Part shown: piece by piece, positions 26,235 through 34,942 of the stretch | Layout of the letters: each line of letters begins with the position of its first letter | How positions within the stretch are numbered: the first letter of the stretch is position 1 | Assembly (NCBI GenBank): GCA_031378845.1 | Contig: JANNES010000009.1 | Coordinates: 62,001-126,000, forward strand | Length of the DNA: 64,000 bases | Reading direction: 5' to 3' | Source of the DNA: JAJNPS01 sp031378845 | GTDB taxonomy: Bacteria > Pseudomonadota > Alphaproteobacteria > Rhodobacterales > Rhodobacteraceae | The notes under the pieces: generated by a model | What the model was told of the DNA's origin: nothing | The model's database searches: none | What the model saw: only the letters and a program-made list of their open reading frames with translations | Program-made: the position numbers and the translations under genes

Positions 26235-28306
26235 CGCCGCCACGCCCATGCGTGGCTTGCCAGCCGACCTTGCAGTTTGGCCAAGAGACGATTGCCAGCG
26301 CCGGGCCGCGCGACCGTGCGTGTGGCCAGACGCTCCACGATCACTTCGGGGGGGCAGGGGCGATTGGTCACCGGGTCATGATAGCGCGGATAGGCGATCA
26401 GGGCCGTGTGGACCAAATGCACAAGGTCCGGTCGGATAGGCCCGTCCGGGTGGGGCAGGCGGCGCTTGGGGATGGGGGCAAGGTCGCGCGTCAGGCCCCA
26501 ACCGGCATAGAACGGCACGCCAAGGCAGGTGACGGGCTTGCCGCGTATCAGCGCCTCAAAGCCCAAGGTGGAGGTGATGGTCCAGACCGCATCCACGGCG
26601 TCAATCAGCTGGATCGGATCGGCATCGGGCAGGACCAGATCGGCAAGGCTGGCGAGTTCGGCAGCGGGGATGGCGCCGGGGCGCAGGCCTGCCACGACAT
26701 CCGGGTGGGGCTTGTAGAGGATCACGGCGTCAGGATTGGCGGTCCGTGTCGCGCGCAAGAGATCAAGATTGCGCGCGACATCCGCAGCGCCCAGCCGGAT
26801 CGAGGCGTCATCCTCGACCTGGCCCGGCACAAGGATGCGGTGCCCGGTCGGCAGGGGTGGCAGGGGTGGCAGGGGCATAGCCGCAAGGTTGTATTTGCTG
26901 AGCGCGGCGGCCCTTACGCGGTCTGCCAGCCGCGCCGCCCTTGTCCGCGCCCAATCTGGCAGGGGCGCTTTCATCAGCACCTCGAACTGGCTGGCGCGGG
27001 TCGGGTCGTAATAGATGCCAAGGTCGTCGACCACCAAGCTGAGCGGCGCGACGAGGTTCGCCCCCAGACCCGATGACCGCAAAAAGCCATCCTCGACGCG
27101 CAAAAGATGCGGTGTGGCGCGCAGCGCTGCGGTTTCGCGGCCCGCCCAGACCAAAAGCGGCTGGTGGCGGCGTTCGGCGGCCTTGGCGGCGGCGTCAGGC
27201 CTGTCGTCAAAGCGGATGGCGTGCTCCTGCCCGAAGAATTCCTGAAAGATCGCGCGTTTCCAGAGCCTTATACCGTAACCGACAAAGCCCGCGCGATCTT
27301 GACGAAAGGCGCGCGTTTCGGCCTCCAGCTGATCTATGACGTCTTCCAGCGAACATAGCCGATCCCGGCAGGGGTCGTACCAGAGCGGCGCCAAGATCAT
27401 CGCAGCGGCAAAAATCTGGGTCCGTGTCAGCTTTCGGTTGCGGCGTGGCACCGGGGCCTCATCTTCGGTCAGGCCCCAGCCGACGTAAAAGGGCTGGCCA
27501 AAGACGCGGGGGCGGTGACCGGCGAGGATCGCCTCGAATCCGAGTTGCGAGCTGACGGTGTAGACATCGATGGCGCCGTCCAGCAGTGCCCAGGGGGAGA
27601 CGGGATCGCTGCAGATCTGCACCCGGCCCATGGCATCGGCGCTGCCATAATGGCCACGGCGCAGACCGCTTTGGGTTTCAGGATGGGTCTTGATGACAAC
27701 GCGGGTGGTCGGGTGGTCCTCTTGCGCGCGCACCAGCATCTCGTGGAAGGTCAGGGCCGAGGCTGCGCCATGGCGGATCGAGGCGTCATCCAAGGTCTGA
27801 TCAACGACCAGCACATAGCCGGGTGGTGGGCTGGGTACATCCAACCGGTGGAGGTTGTATTTGGACAGGTGCAGCGCCCGGATCCGTGCAATTGCGTCCC
27901 TTGCACGCTGCAAGAGGTGCGAATTGTCCAAGGGATCGGTGGCAAGGATCAGCTCGAGCTGCGAAGGTGACGCGCTGTCGTAATGCACGCCGCCGGTCGG
28001 ATCGAGCATGAGGCCAAGCGTTGGCGCCCCCATGCGCCCGGGTTTGACGGACCGCAAAAAGGCATCCTCGGCCCGCCAGAGTCGCGCATCGTAACGTGCA
28101 GCCCACGCCTCGCCCCGGCGGGCGACTGCGGTCTTGCCCCAGACCAGCACTGCGTCATCCGCTTGTGGGCGTCCAATGTGCAAGGGCAAGCCGGCAAGAT
28201 GCAGGATGCGGGCCAGGCGCTGGTCGCGCAAAAAGCCGAGATTCACATGACAAAGCCGCCGGGGGATACCCTCGGCGGCCTTGCTGGTGGGATCGCCTGC
28301 CTGCAT
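26231..28306 (-). CDS. kpsC: Capsule polysaccharide beta-Kdo transferase KpsC
   Basis: The 691-residue protein consists of two related glycosyltransferase halves, matching KpsC, which builds the Kdo linker on the lipid anchor of ABC-transporter-dependent capsules. Repeated segments occur in both halves: AEDAFLRSVKPGRMG versus VEDGFLRSSGLGANL, and HLSKYNLH versus ALSKYNLA. The pairs HPETQSG and KPHPDV, and SQLGFEAILAGHRPRVFG and STLGFEALIRGKPVTCLG, follow the same pattern. Cytoplasmic. It is the last gene of a minus-strand set kpsS / Wza-like / kpsC. Confidence 0.93.
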   Translation of the reverse strand: MQAGDPTSKAAEGIPRRLCHVNLGFLRDQRLARILHLAGLPLHIGRPQADDAVLVWGKTAVARRGEAWAARYDARLWRAEDAFLRSVKPGRMGAPTLGLMLDPTGGVHYDSASPSQLELILATDPLDNSHLLQRARDAIARIRALHLSKYNLHRLDVPSPPPGYVLVVDQTLDDASIRHGAASALTFHEMLVRAQEDHPTTRVVIKTHPETQSGLRRGHYGSADAMGRVQICSDPVSPWALLDGAIDVYTVSSQLGFEAILAGHRPRVFGQPFYVGWGLTEDEAPVPRRNRKLTRTQIFAAAMILAPLWYDPCRDRLCSLEDVIDQLEAETRAFRQDRAGFVGYGIRLWKRAIFQEFFGQEHAIRFDDRPDAAAKAAERRHQPLLVWAGRETAALRATPHLLRVEDGFLRSSGLGANLVAPLSLVVDDLGIYYDPTRASQFEVLMKAPLPDWARTRAARLADRVRAAALSKYNLAAMPLPPLPPLPTGHRILVPGQVEDDASIRLGAADVARNLDLLRATRTANPDAVILYKPHPDVVAGLRPGAIPAAELASLADLVLPDADPIQLIDAVDAVWTITSTLGFEALIRGKPVTCLGVPFYAGWGLTRDLAPIPKRRLPHPDGPIRPDLVHLVHTALIAYPRYHDPVTNRPCPPEVIVERLATRTVARPGAGNRLLAKLQGRLASHAWAWRR

Positions 28307-28316
28307 GACGCGGGCG

Positions 28317-29465
28317 TCAGCCGCCCTCGACCGCTGAGGTCACGCCGGTCGCTGCACCTGCGGTGCCGGTGATGGCGTTCAGTGTCTTCTGCCACTGCAC
28401 GAAGGGGGCCTCGGTCACATAGACCGTATCGCCGTCGCGGATGAGAAAGTCGCGCGCCTCAAACATGCCGGTCGGTTGCGTGAGGTCCAGCACGTATACC
28501 ATGCGCTGATCGCCGATGAGGTCGTTGCGGCCGAGAACGGCGTTGGCAATCTCTGCCGGTTCGTTGCGGAACACAAAGACGCCGGTGGGATCTGCCAGCG
28601 ACGTGCTCAGACCGCCCACAGTCGCGATTGCCTCGATGGCGGACAGGTTCTGGGTGTTGAAGGGCACGCGGTTTTGCGCACCCGTCGCGCCAAGGGCCAC
28701 AAAGGCGCGGGTATCGGTTTCCACCACAATCTGATCACCGGGCCGGAGCGCGATGTCGAGGCCGGGGTTTTCATACAGGTCCATCAGCCAGACCTTGCCG
28801 GTCTTGTGCCCGCGCGTCACCCGGACAATGGCAATCTCTTGATCAATCGCCACGCCACCGGCCTTGGCCAGCATTGCCGACAGCGTCCGGGTGGAACGTT
28901 CGATCGGCAAGACGCCTTGTGCCGCAACCGAGCCTGAAATGGTCACCGTCGAGCCGTCGCCGGCCAGTCGCTGCACCGAAACTTGCGGATCGGGCGTCTG
29001 GGCATCGAGCTTGCGGGTGATCGCCAGTCGCAACCCTTCGGGGGTTTGACCGGCGGCACGGATGCGCCCGGCATACGGCACAAAGATGTAGCCCTGGCCG
29101 TCGACCTGCACGTCGGTCAATGCCGAGACGCGTTGTCCGGTATTGCCCAGAAGCGGGTCATCGCGCACGTTTTCAAAGATCGTGAGGCCCAAAAGATCGC
29201 CCGGCGCGATGGTGTCGGAGCCAACCAGCCCCGCGTTGCGAAAGTCAGAACCAAAGCCAAACGCAGGCACCACGGCGGTGGCGCGCGTCACCCGGTCATT
29301 GACGGTGACAATGTAGGCATCGCCGTCCTTGAGGACGGAGCCCGCAAAAATCTCGCGTTTATTGGGACCGGACCGCGGCAAACCGCAGGCGGCTACCGTG
29401 GACAGGATCACAAGCAACAGCACGGCCTTGGCCGTTCTGGTCGTATTTCGGTTCACTGCTCGCAC
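28317..29465 (-). CDS. Polysaccharide export lipoprotein, Wza/KpsD type
   Basis: The 382-residue protein has a lipoprotein signal (LLLVILSTVAACG), a poly-export domain (SDTIAPGDLLGLTIFENV, then VDGQGYIFVPYAGRIRAAGQTPEGLRLAI in parts) and two SLBB-type domains (VTISGSVAAQGVLPIERSTRTLSAMLAKAGG-like). It would form the outer-membrane channel for capsular polysaccharide. It sits between kpsS and kpsC, 10 bases from kpsC. Inner-membrane ABC transporter genes are not in this window. Confidence 0.9.
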   Translation of the reverse strand: MRAVNRNTTRTAKAVLLLVILSTVAACGLPRSGPNKREIFAGSVLKDGDAYIVTVNDRVTRATAVVPAFGFGSDFRNAGLVGSDTIAPGDLLGLTIFENVRDDPLLGNTGQRVSALTDVQVDGQGYIFVPYAGRIRAAGQTPEGLRLAITRKLDAQTPDPQVSVQRLAGDGSTVTISGSVAAQGVLPIERSTRTLSAMLAKAGGVAIDQEIAIVRVTRGHKTGKVWLMDLYENPGLDIALRPGDQIVVETDTRAFVALGATGAQNRVPFNTQNLSAIEAIATVGGLSTSLADPTGVFVFRNEPAEIANAVLGRNDLIGDQRMVYVLDLTQPTGMFEARDFLIRDGDTVYVTEAPFVQWQKTLNAITGTAGAATGVTSAVEGG

Positions 29466-29546
29466 TCCTTATGATGGAGCTTGCCTCAAGTTTTGAATGT
29501 AACCCTAACGAAAGATTGCCGGATTGGCCAGCCTTGGTTGTCGGTC

Positions 29547-30833
29547 TCAGACAACGACGCGCAACTGTTGCCGCTTGGTCGCGTTGCTGGTGCCAAAAGC
29601 ATCGTAAGGGTCCTGGTCCGACAGCAGCTTGTCAACGACGCCGCGCAACAGCCGCTGCCGTCCCGCGGCAGAGTAAAATCCGCCCGGCAACTGGCTGGTT
29701 GCCAACAGATACGCGCGGAAAACACGGTACGCAACGACGTCGGGAGGCTTCGGCGCGGCAAAGAATTCGGGCAGCGCCTGCATCGAGACAAATTCGGGCT
29801 TGCCGTACACCGCCTGGCCAAAGATGCGCAACGGCAGGCCGCGCCAAAGCGCCTGTTGACCGGCAGTTGAATTGACGGTGACCGCGGTCTCGGCGGTGTC
29901 CAACAGCTGCGCCAGTTTGCCCCCGCGCACAAAATGCACGCGCCCCGTCAGCCCATGCTGTCGTGCCAGCGCCCTGATATCGCGGGCAATGGGCGCGCGA
30001 CCGTCCTCCAGCGGGTGAGCCTTGAAGACCAGATGGTGATGCGATGGGGCGCCAGCGGCAAAACCCGCGACGACCTGCGCCAGAAACTCGGTCATCGTGC
30101 GAAACGGCGAATGGGCCTGAAAGCTGGCATCATGTTCCAGTTGCAGCAGCACCAGATGATAGGGAAACCGCCCGCGGTTGATGCGCCAGGTTGCGAGCAT
30201 CCGCTCCCAGCGATGCAGCGGCAACAGCAAGAAGCGCTGAAGGTAAAGACGGAACTCCCGGCCCACCGTGACGCCGCGATGGGGTTGGTGATCCGGGTAG
30301 TGCCAGGCCCCCGCCATGACCAACCCGTGGTAGATCGCACCCCAGAACATGTGCTGGCGCATGTCGCCCCAGACCGGTGGCACCGAGGTCGCGCTGCCTG
30401 CAAGCGCTGGTTGGCGGTCCACAAGGTCGGGCAGCGTCATCTGCATCAGGCGCGAATGGCCGTTGGTGCCGCCGCGCTCATAGGTCACCCAATAGGGGCG
30501 CAGATAGCCCTCTTCAAAGACATGGACCGTCAGGCCGCGCGCGCCGGCCATCGCAATCGCCTGGGCATGCACCGGGCGCGTATCACCATACAGAACGATG
30601 TCTGTGACCCCCTTGTCGTGCAGAATCTGCGCCAGATGTGCAGGCCAGTCACCACCTGGATGCGGGATGTAGGTTGCGGCGGGCCAGAAGGCCTGATCGC
30701 CTTGATTGAAGCCCACGCGCCAGATGGTGGCACCGGTTTTCGTCATCGCAGCACCAAGCTGGCGGAAAAACGGGCCATGCGGGCCCTGCAAGAAGAGAAA
30801 GGTTCGACCGTGTCCTCGGGTGCGATGGGGCAT
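29547..30833 (-). CDS. kpsS: Capsule polysaccharide beta-Kdo transferase KpsS
   Basis: The 428-residue protein adds the first Kdo to phosphatidylglycerol in capsule assembly. It begins MPHRTRGHGRTFLFLQGPHGPFFRQLG, with family segments HVFEEGYLRPYWVTYERGG, LVLLQLEHDASFQAHSPF, FKAHPLEDG and VTVNSTAGQQALWRGLPLRIFG. ATG 30833 is preferred over the upstream-open frame because the family starts here. Expected partner of KpsC. Upstream it is divergent from ribE. Confidence 0.92.
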   Translation of the reverse strand: MPHRTRGHGRTFLFLQGPHGPFFRQLGAAMTKTGATIWRVGFNQGDQAFWPAATYIPHPGGDWPAHLAQILHDKGVTDIVLYGDTRPVHAQAIAMAGARGLTVHVFEEGYLRPYWVTYERGGTNGHSRLMQMTLPDLVDRQPALAGSATSVPPVWGDMRQHMFWGAIYHGLVMAGAWHYPDHQPHRGVTVGREFRLYLQRFLLLPLHRWERMLATWRINRGRFPYHLVLLQLEHDASFQAHSPFRTMTEFLAQVVAGFAAGAPSHHHLVFKAHPLEDGRAPIARDIRALARQHGLTGRVHFVRGGKLAQLLDTAETAVTVNSTAGQQALWRGLPLRIFGQAVYGKPEFVSMQALPEFFAAPKPPDVVAYRVFRAYLLATSQLPGGFYSAAGRQRLLRGVVDKLLSDQDPYDAFGTSNATKRQQLRVVV

Positions 30834-31044
30834 GTAGGCACTGTGCCGGATAAGGACGATGATCGACAAGGTATCGACGCATGATCGTGTTGCGGCAAGA
30901 GGGTGCGCGATATTGCAAGGGGCACTGTGACACAATCGACTCAAGCCCAGGGCCGGGGTCGCGGGGCTTGTCAGGCCCGGCTATCGGCGATACCTCAAGC
31001 GAGGGGCTCGCAAGGCCAAGCGGTTGACGCGCGCGGAGGACGGC

Positions 31045-31647
31045 ATGTTCACAGGCATCGTGACGGATATGGGCGAGGTCATCGCGTTGGAGCAGCAAGG
31101 CGACCTCCGGGCGCGGATTGCGACGCAGTACCGCGCCGCAGATATCGCGATTGGCGCCTCCATTGCGTGCGAGGGCGTGTGCCTGACGGTGGTCGCCACG
31201 GGCAGCGCGCCGCGCGACTGGTTCGAGGTGCAAATCTCGGCCGAAACGGTGTCCAAGACGAATATCGGACGCAATGGCTGGCATCCGGGCCGCCGTGTCA
31301 ATCTGGAGCGCGCGCTGAAGGTCGGCGACGAACTCGGCGGCCATATCGTGTCTGGCCATGTCGATGGTGTGGCCGAGGTGGTGGGTCTGCACCCCGAGGG
31401 GGACAGCCTGCGAGTGACCTTTCGCGCGCCGCAGGCTCTGGCGCGCTTCATTGCCCCGAAAGGGTCGGTGGCGCTGAACGGCACGTCGTTGACGGTGAAC
31501 GAGGTGGAAGGCCGCGATTTCGGGATCAACTTCATCCCCCACACGCAAGCCGTGACCACTTGGGGCACGGTGGTGGTAGGCGATCTGGTCAACCTCGAGG
31601 TCGACACGATGGCACGGTATGTGGCGCGGCTGCGGGACTGGGCATGA
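31045..31647 (+). CDS. ribE: Riboflavin synthase, alpha subunit
   Basis: The 200-residue enzyme dismutates two lumazines to riboflavin. Two tandem lumazine-binding barrels are visible: MFTGIVTDMGEVIAL ... GVCLTVV ... VSGHVDGVAEV in the first and RFIAPKGSVALNGTSLTVNEVEG ... FGINFIPHT in the second. GGAGGA lies five bases before ATG 31045. No FMN-riboswitch-like sequence was seen in the 210 bases upstream. Confidence 0.96.
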   Translation: MFTGIVTDMGEVIALEQQGDLRARIATQYRAADIAIGASIACEGVCLTVVATGSAPRDWFEVQISAETVSKTNIGRNGWHPGRRVNLERALKVGDELGGHIVSGHVDGVAEVVGLHPEGDSLRVTFRAPQALARFIAPKGSVALNGTSLTVNEVEGRDFGINFIPHTQAVTTWGTVVVGDLVNLEVDTMARYVARLRDWA

Positions 31648-31704
31648 CGACGGGGGACCGGCGGAAATAGGGAACTGGAGGGTTTCACACCCTCCAGGCC
31701 TCCG

Positions 31705-32325
31705 GTGGGATATTTTTGCAAAGATGAATGCGTTCTGAAGGATCGTGGACATAATGGCGGGCCGTCGCTTGAGGGCGGCGTAAGCTGGCGGCGGCATTGC
31801 TGGACAGCGGCGCGCGCGCGGCTGTTGCCGACGCTGCCGATCGAGGTCGTGCGCCTGCGGGTGAGCCGGGCGCGGGAGCTGGGGTTGGATTACAAGACCT
31901 ATGCGAGCATCCGGGCGGCGACGGGGCATGATGTGGTGGCGTTCTTGTTTTCAACGAATGCCTTGCGGGTGGCGGTGACGCGCCCGGCGTTGCCTGCGGA
32001 TCGGGCGGATAAGCTGGCGGAGATTTCGGGGGCCGCAAGGATCGCGCTGGCAGTGCGGCCTTTGGGGCCAAGCGCTGTCGCGGTTGCCAACGAGGGCGTG
32101 CTGGACGGGGTTTTCGAGGCCCCCTTTGCGCTCGCGCAGTTCGGCGAGGCGCGCGCGGCCTTGCGCGCCGCGATGGGGCGGTTGTCCAGCGATCAGGTGA
32201 TTTTGGTGGGTGAGCTGGCACTTGAGCGCGAGTGGTGTGCGGCGGCGCGGCTGGCGGGGTATCTTTCGGCCGAGCGCTATTTCGCCGGCCAGGGCGCGCG
32301 TCCGATCAGACATGGATCGCAGTGA
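31705..32325 (+). CDS. Conserved rhodobacterial hypothetical protein (HNGGPS N-terminus)
   Basis: The ~206-residue protein contains HNGGPSLEGGVSWRRHCW near the N-terminus, then LPIEVVRLRVSRARELGLDYKTYASIRAATGHDVVAFLF. Proteins starting this way are common hypotheticals in Rhodobacterales; the function is unknown. The true start may lie slightly downstream of 31705 (candidate starts before HNGGPS). Its last 37 residues are 27/37 identical, by hand count, to a gene fragment ending at 61150, beyond the island. That makes it the left boundary marker of the island. Confidence 0.75.
   Translation: MGYFCKDECVLKDRGHNGGPSLEGGVSWRRHCWTAARARLLPTLPIEVVRLRVSRARELGLDYKTYASIRAATGHDVVAFLFSTNALRVAVTRPALPADRADKLAEISGAARIALAVRPLGPSAVAVANEGVLDGVFEAPFALAQFGEARAALRAAMGRLSSDQVILVGELALEREWCAAARLAGYLSAERYFAGQGARPIRHGSQ
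32176..32286. repeat. Left copy of the island-flanking repeat (3' end of a gene)
   Basis: This 111-base stretch aligns without gaps to 61037-61147. I count 27 differences, many at third codon positions. Longest identical blocks are GATCAGGTGAT and CTGGCGGGGTAT. It lies inside the 3' end of the HNGGPS-type gene. Confidence 0.8.
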
Positions 32326-32683
32326 TAGCGGTCAAACGCTGCCGTTTGACGCGCAAACAGGTCATCATTCCATGGTTGTCGTGGAACGCGCCCTGCTGAG
32401 GGCGGTTGTCGAAAAGTCTGTTTCGACATGTCGCACATGGGCCAGTGATGGGCTTGTGATTCGTGCCGCAAGTTGTCGGTGACATGACGTTCGGCAGCAA
32501 CTGACGCGCAACCCACAGTTGAATATGCCAAATTTCCTGTCTCGGGCGCAGCAAGGTGATGCTTTACTTTTTGTCGTCTTTGACGTATATGTCAGGCATT
32601 GGACGCTGGTTTGACTTATTTTTTTCTTCGACCCGACTTGTCGCCTACCTATTGTTTTGAAATTCTTTTTCTGGGGGCAGCCA
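32326..32683. promoter_or_regulatory. A/T-rich leader of the island operon with several inverted repeats
   Basis: This 358-base gap precedes the first island gene and becomes markedly A/T-rich after 32,480. It holds a perfect hairpin GTCAAACG-CTGC-CGTTTGAC (32331-32350, perhaps the terminator of the preceding gene) and a perfect hairpin TGTCGAAA-AGTCTG-TTTCGACA (32407-32428). It also holds an imperfect palindrome TGACGTATATGTCA (32581-32594). TTGACG (32580) and TTGACT (32611) could be -35 boxes, but no clear -10 partner is seen. Confidence 0.5.
32407..32428. repeat. Perfect inverted repeat, candidate operator
   Basis: TGTCGAAA and TTTCGACA form an eight-base perfect dyad around a six-base spacer, about 255 bases before the first island gene. 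The length and symmetry suit a dimeric regulator site; no regulator gene is nearby. Confidence 0.45.
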
Positions 32684-34921
32684 ATGCTTTCTCTGACTGA
32701 TGGCTTTTCGATTGATGGCGTCGATTTCTTCCGTGACGATGAGCAAAAAGACACTTTTTACTATCTTCCCACCAACATTGAACTTGCACGCAATGCTGAT
32801 GGGTCCCCCCAGTTTCAATTCGTGCTGTATCAGGCGGGATTGCCGATCGAGGGCAAGCAGCAGGGTGGCGGCTTTTTGCTGTTTACCACCGTCTTGACGG
32901 CGCCTGCAGATGTGATCGGCCCGCAGGCGCAAACCAAGGCCCAGAGCATCATGCGTGCTGAGGCGGGAACCGGCGTGACCGCAATTCCGCCGGCAAAGAT
33001 CCGGCCGGTCAACTTCATCAATGGGTCGGCAGTTCTGAAGATCGCACGCGGTGGCAGCAATGGTCTGGTGACCACTGTCGAGTTGGGCAGGCCGTCGTTG
33101 TTCGGTGCCAATACCGTCTCAGTGCTGGCGGATATGCCGTTTGTCGGCGCACAGGTCTTTGCCGATGTCCTGCGCCAAGGTGGGGCAATTGCGTCAATCG
33201 AGTACAATCTGGAATTCGAGGTGCGCCTGCCGGCGGTGACGATCACGGCACATATCGAAGCCAGCCGGGTCCGTGACGCGGTGGCGCAGTTTACCACCCA
33301 ACAGGTTGTCGAAGAAGACTTCTGGGGCAGCGACACGACCACAGAAACCCGCAAGCGCACGGGTTTTTCGGAGTTTCTGGAAGAGCGCAGCCTTGTCGAG
33401 CTGGATATCAAGTCCGGCTCATCGGAGGTGGAACTGGACGACGACATCGTGGCTGACCTGCGCGATTTCGCGCTGGGTGCGATGGACAAGTTCATCAATG
33501 AGGAATGGCTCAATGTCGGCGGCGTGCTGACGGACGAACAAAAGCAAAGCGAGTGGCTGGAGTTCATCAACGAGGACTTTTCAAAATCCTTTGACCTGCG
33601 CATGACGCAATCCGATGTGATCTTGCGCCCCTACAATCCCAGCGAAGTCGTCGACCCGAGCTTTATCGGCGCCGATGTCAGCGATTATCTGACCATCGTC
33701 GACACGATTGCGCATCCGTTCTTCAAACGGCTGGAGGTCGATGTCTCGACCAGCTTTGACTTTGACAAATACGCCGATTATGTCCATTCGATCGTTGTCG
33801 ATATCCGCTATGAAAGCCCCGATGACACCGGGCGGCAGATCGAAAAGGCCGAGAGCTTTGTCTTTGCCAAAGGCAACTCTGCCGCGAAGACCTTTGTCAC
33901 CGCCAAGGGGACCAGCAACGAATACGACGTGGTCGCAGAGGTGCATTACAAGAACGGTCCGGTGCTGAAACAGCGCGTGCTGGACGCGACATCGGTGAAC
34001 CCTGCGCAGGTGATCAACGTTCCCAATCCCGGCGAGCTCAACGTCACATTTTCGGCGAGCCCCGCGGGCTTTGCGGGAGACCTGGAGTCTGTGGATATCG
34101 AGCTGAGCTATGAGGATCACCGCAACAATGTGCCCCCGTTCATCGAGTCGCGCAGCCTGACAAAAGAAGCACCCGCTGCAACGATCAAGCGGGCGGTCTA
34201 TTCGCCGCAGATGAACCCATTTCGGTATCGCACGACACATGTCTTTCCCGCGCAGCAAATTTCAAGCCCGTGGATCGAAGTGCCGAGCGCGACCAACCAT
34301 CTGCGCGTCCCCACGCCGTTCGAGGACCGGCTTGGCGTGGACATCATCCCGTCGGTCGATTGGGACGAGGTGCAGTCCGTCGTGGTCGCGCTGGTCTATG
34401 AAGACAGACCCAACGACATTCGCGTGCAACAGTCGTTCTTGTTCAGCGTCGAGGACGTGGGCAAGGTCAAGCTCTTTTCGGCACCATTGAAAGACCCTGC
34501 ACGCCGCGAAGTTTCGGTCGAAGAAACGCATGTCTTGCGAAATGGTGCCGCGCGCAATCTGCCAAAGCGGAGTTTTGTCGCAGACGGGGCCCCGCTGATC
34601 GTTGGCAATGCGCCGGGGGGGGTCTACAAGCTGACCATCCTTGGCGATGACATCGCACTTGGCACCGATGTGCGGCGCGTGTCGGTGGAACTGGTCTACA
34701 CCGATGCGGCGAATTCCCTGCGCGATACCCACCGGGCATTCTTGCGCAATTCCGGGGAGACGTCGATCTGGACTGTCGCGGTCAAAGACCCCGCACTGTT
34801 GTCGTTCACCTATCAGGCCGACTACCTCTTGGCCTCAGGCGACCGGGTCTTGGGGCCGTTGCGGCAGGGCAGTTTTGCGCGCCCGGATGATTTGCTGTTC
34901 GTCGAGCCGCCGGGGGTGTGA
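32684..34921 (+). CDS. Island protein A: large beta-rich protein, unnamed paralog family
   Basis: The 745-residue product has no signal peptide and no cysteine that I can see. Residues 1-200 form the family's N-terminal domain (MLSLTDGFSIDGVDFFRDDE, with the hallmark RPSLFGANT at 136-144). Residues 205-320 are mostly charged helix with DFALGAMDKFINEEWL. From about 350 to the end there are four ~95-residue beta repeats, each with a strand like SVVVALVYED or RVSVELVYTD, then F.F, then VKDP/LKDP and a Tyr-rich strand. ATG 32684 is chosen to match the starts of the four paralogs downstream; an upstream TTG would add nine residues. First gene of an eleven-gene operon. No known family recognised. 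Confidence 0.85.
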   Translation: MLSLTDGFSIDGVDFFRDDEQKDTFYYLPTNIELARNADGSPQFQFVLYQAGLPIEGKQQGGGFLLFTTVLTAPADVIGPQAQTKAQSIMRAEAGTGVTAIPPAKIRPVNFINGSAVLKIARGGSNGLVTTVELGRPSLFGANTVSVLADMPFVGAQVFADVLRQGGAIASIEYNLEFEVRLPAVTITAHIEASRVRDAVAQFTTQQVVEEDFWGSDTTTETRKRTGFSEFLEERSLVELDIKSGSSEVELDDDIVADLRDFALGAMDKFINEEWLNVGGVLTDEQKQSEWLEFINEDFSKSFDLRMTQSDVILRPYNPSEVVDPSFIGADVSDYLTIVDTIAHPFFKRLEVDVSTSFDFDKYADYVHSIVVDIRYESPDDTGRQIEKAESFVFAKGNSAAKTFVTAKGTSNEYDVVAEVHYKNGPVLKQRVLDATSVNPAQVINVPNPGELNVTFSASPAGFAGDLESVDIELSYEDHRNNVPPFIESRSLTKEAPAATIKRAVYSPQMNPFRYRTTHVFPAQQISSPWIEVPSATNHLRVPTPFEDRLGVDIIPSVDWDEVQSVVVALVYEDRPNDIRVQQSFLFSVEDVGKVKLFSAPLKDPARREVSVEETHVLRNGAARNLPKRSFVADGAPLIVGNAPGGVYKLTILGDDIALGTDVRRVSVELVYTDAANSLRDTHRAFLRNSGETSIWTVAVKDPALLSFTYQADYLLASGDRVLGPLRQGSFARPDDLLFVEPPGV

Positions 34922-34942
34922 GGGGACAGGGAAGCATATGCC

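Noticed and set aside
30834..31044. FMN riboswitch before riboflavin synthase
   Set aside because: The region contains C/G-rich inverted repeats but none of the conserved RFN-element blocks.
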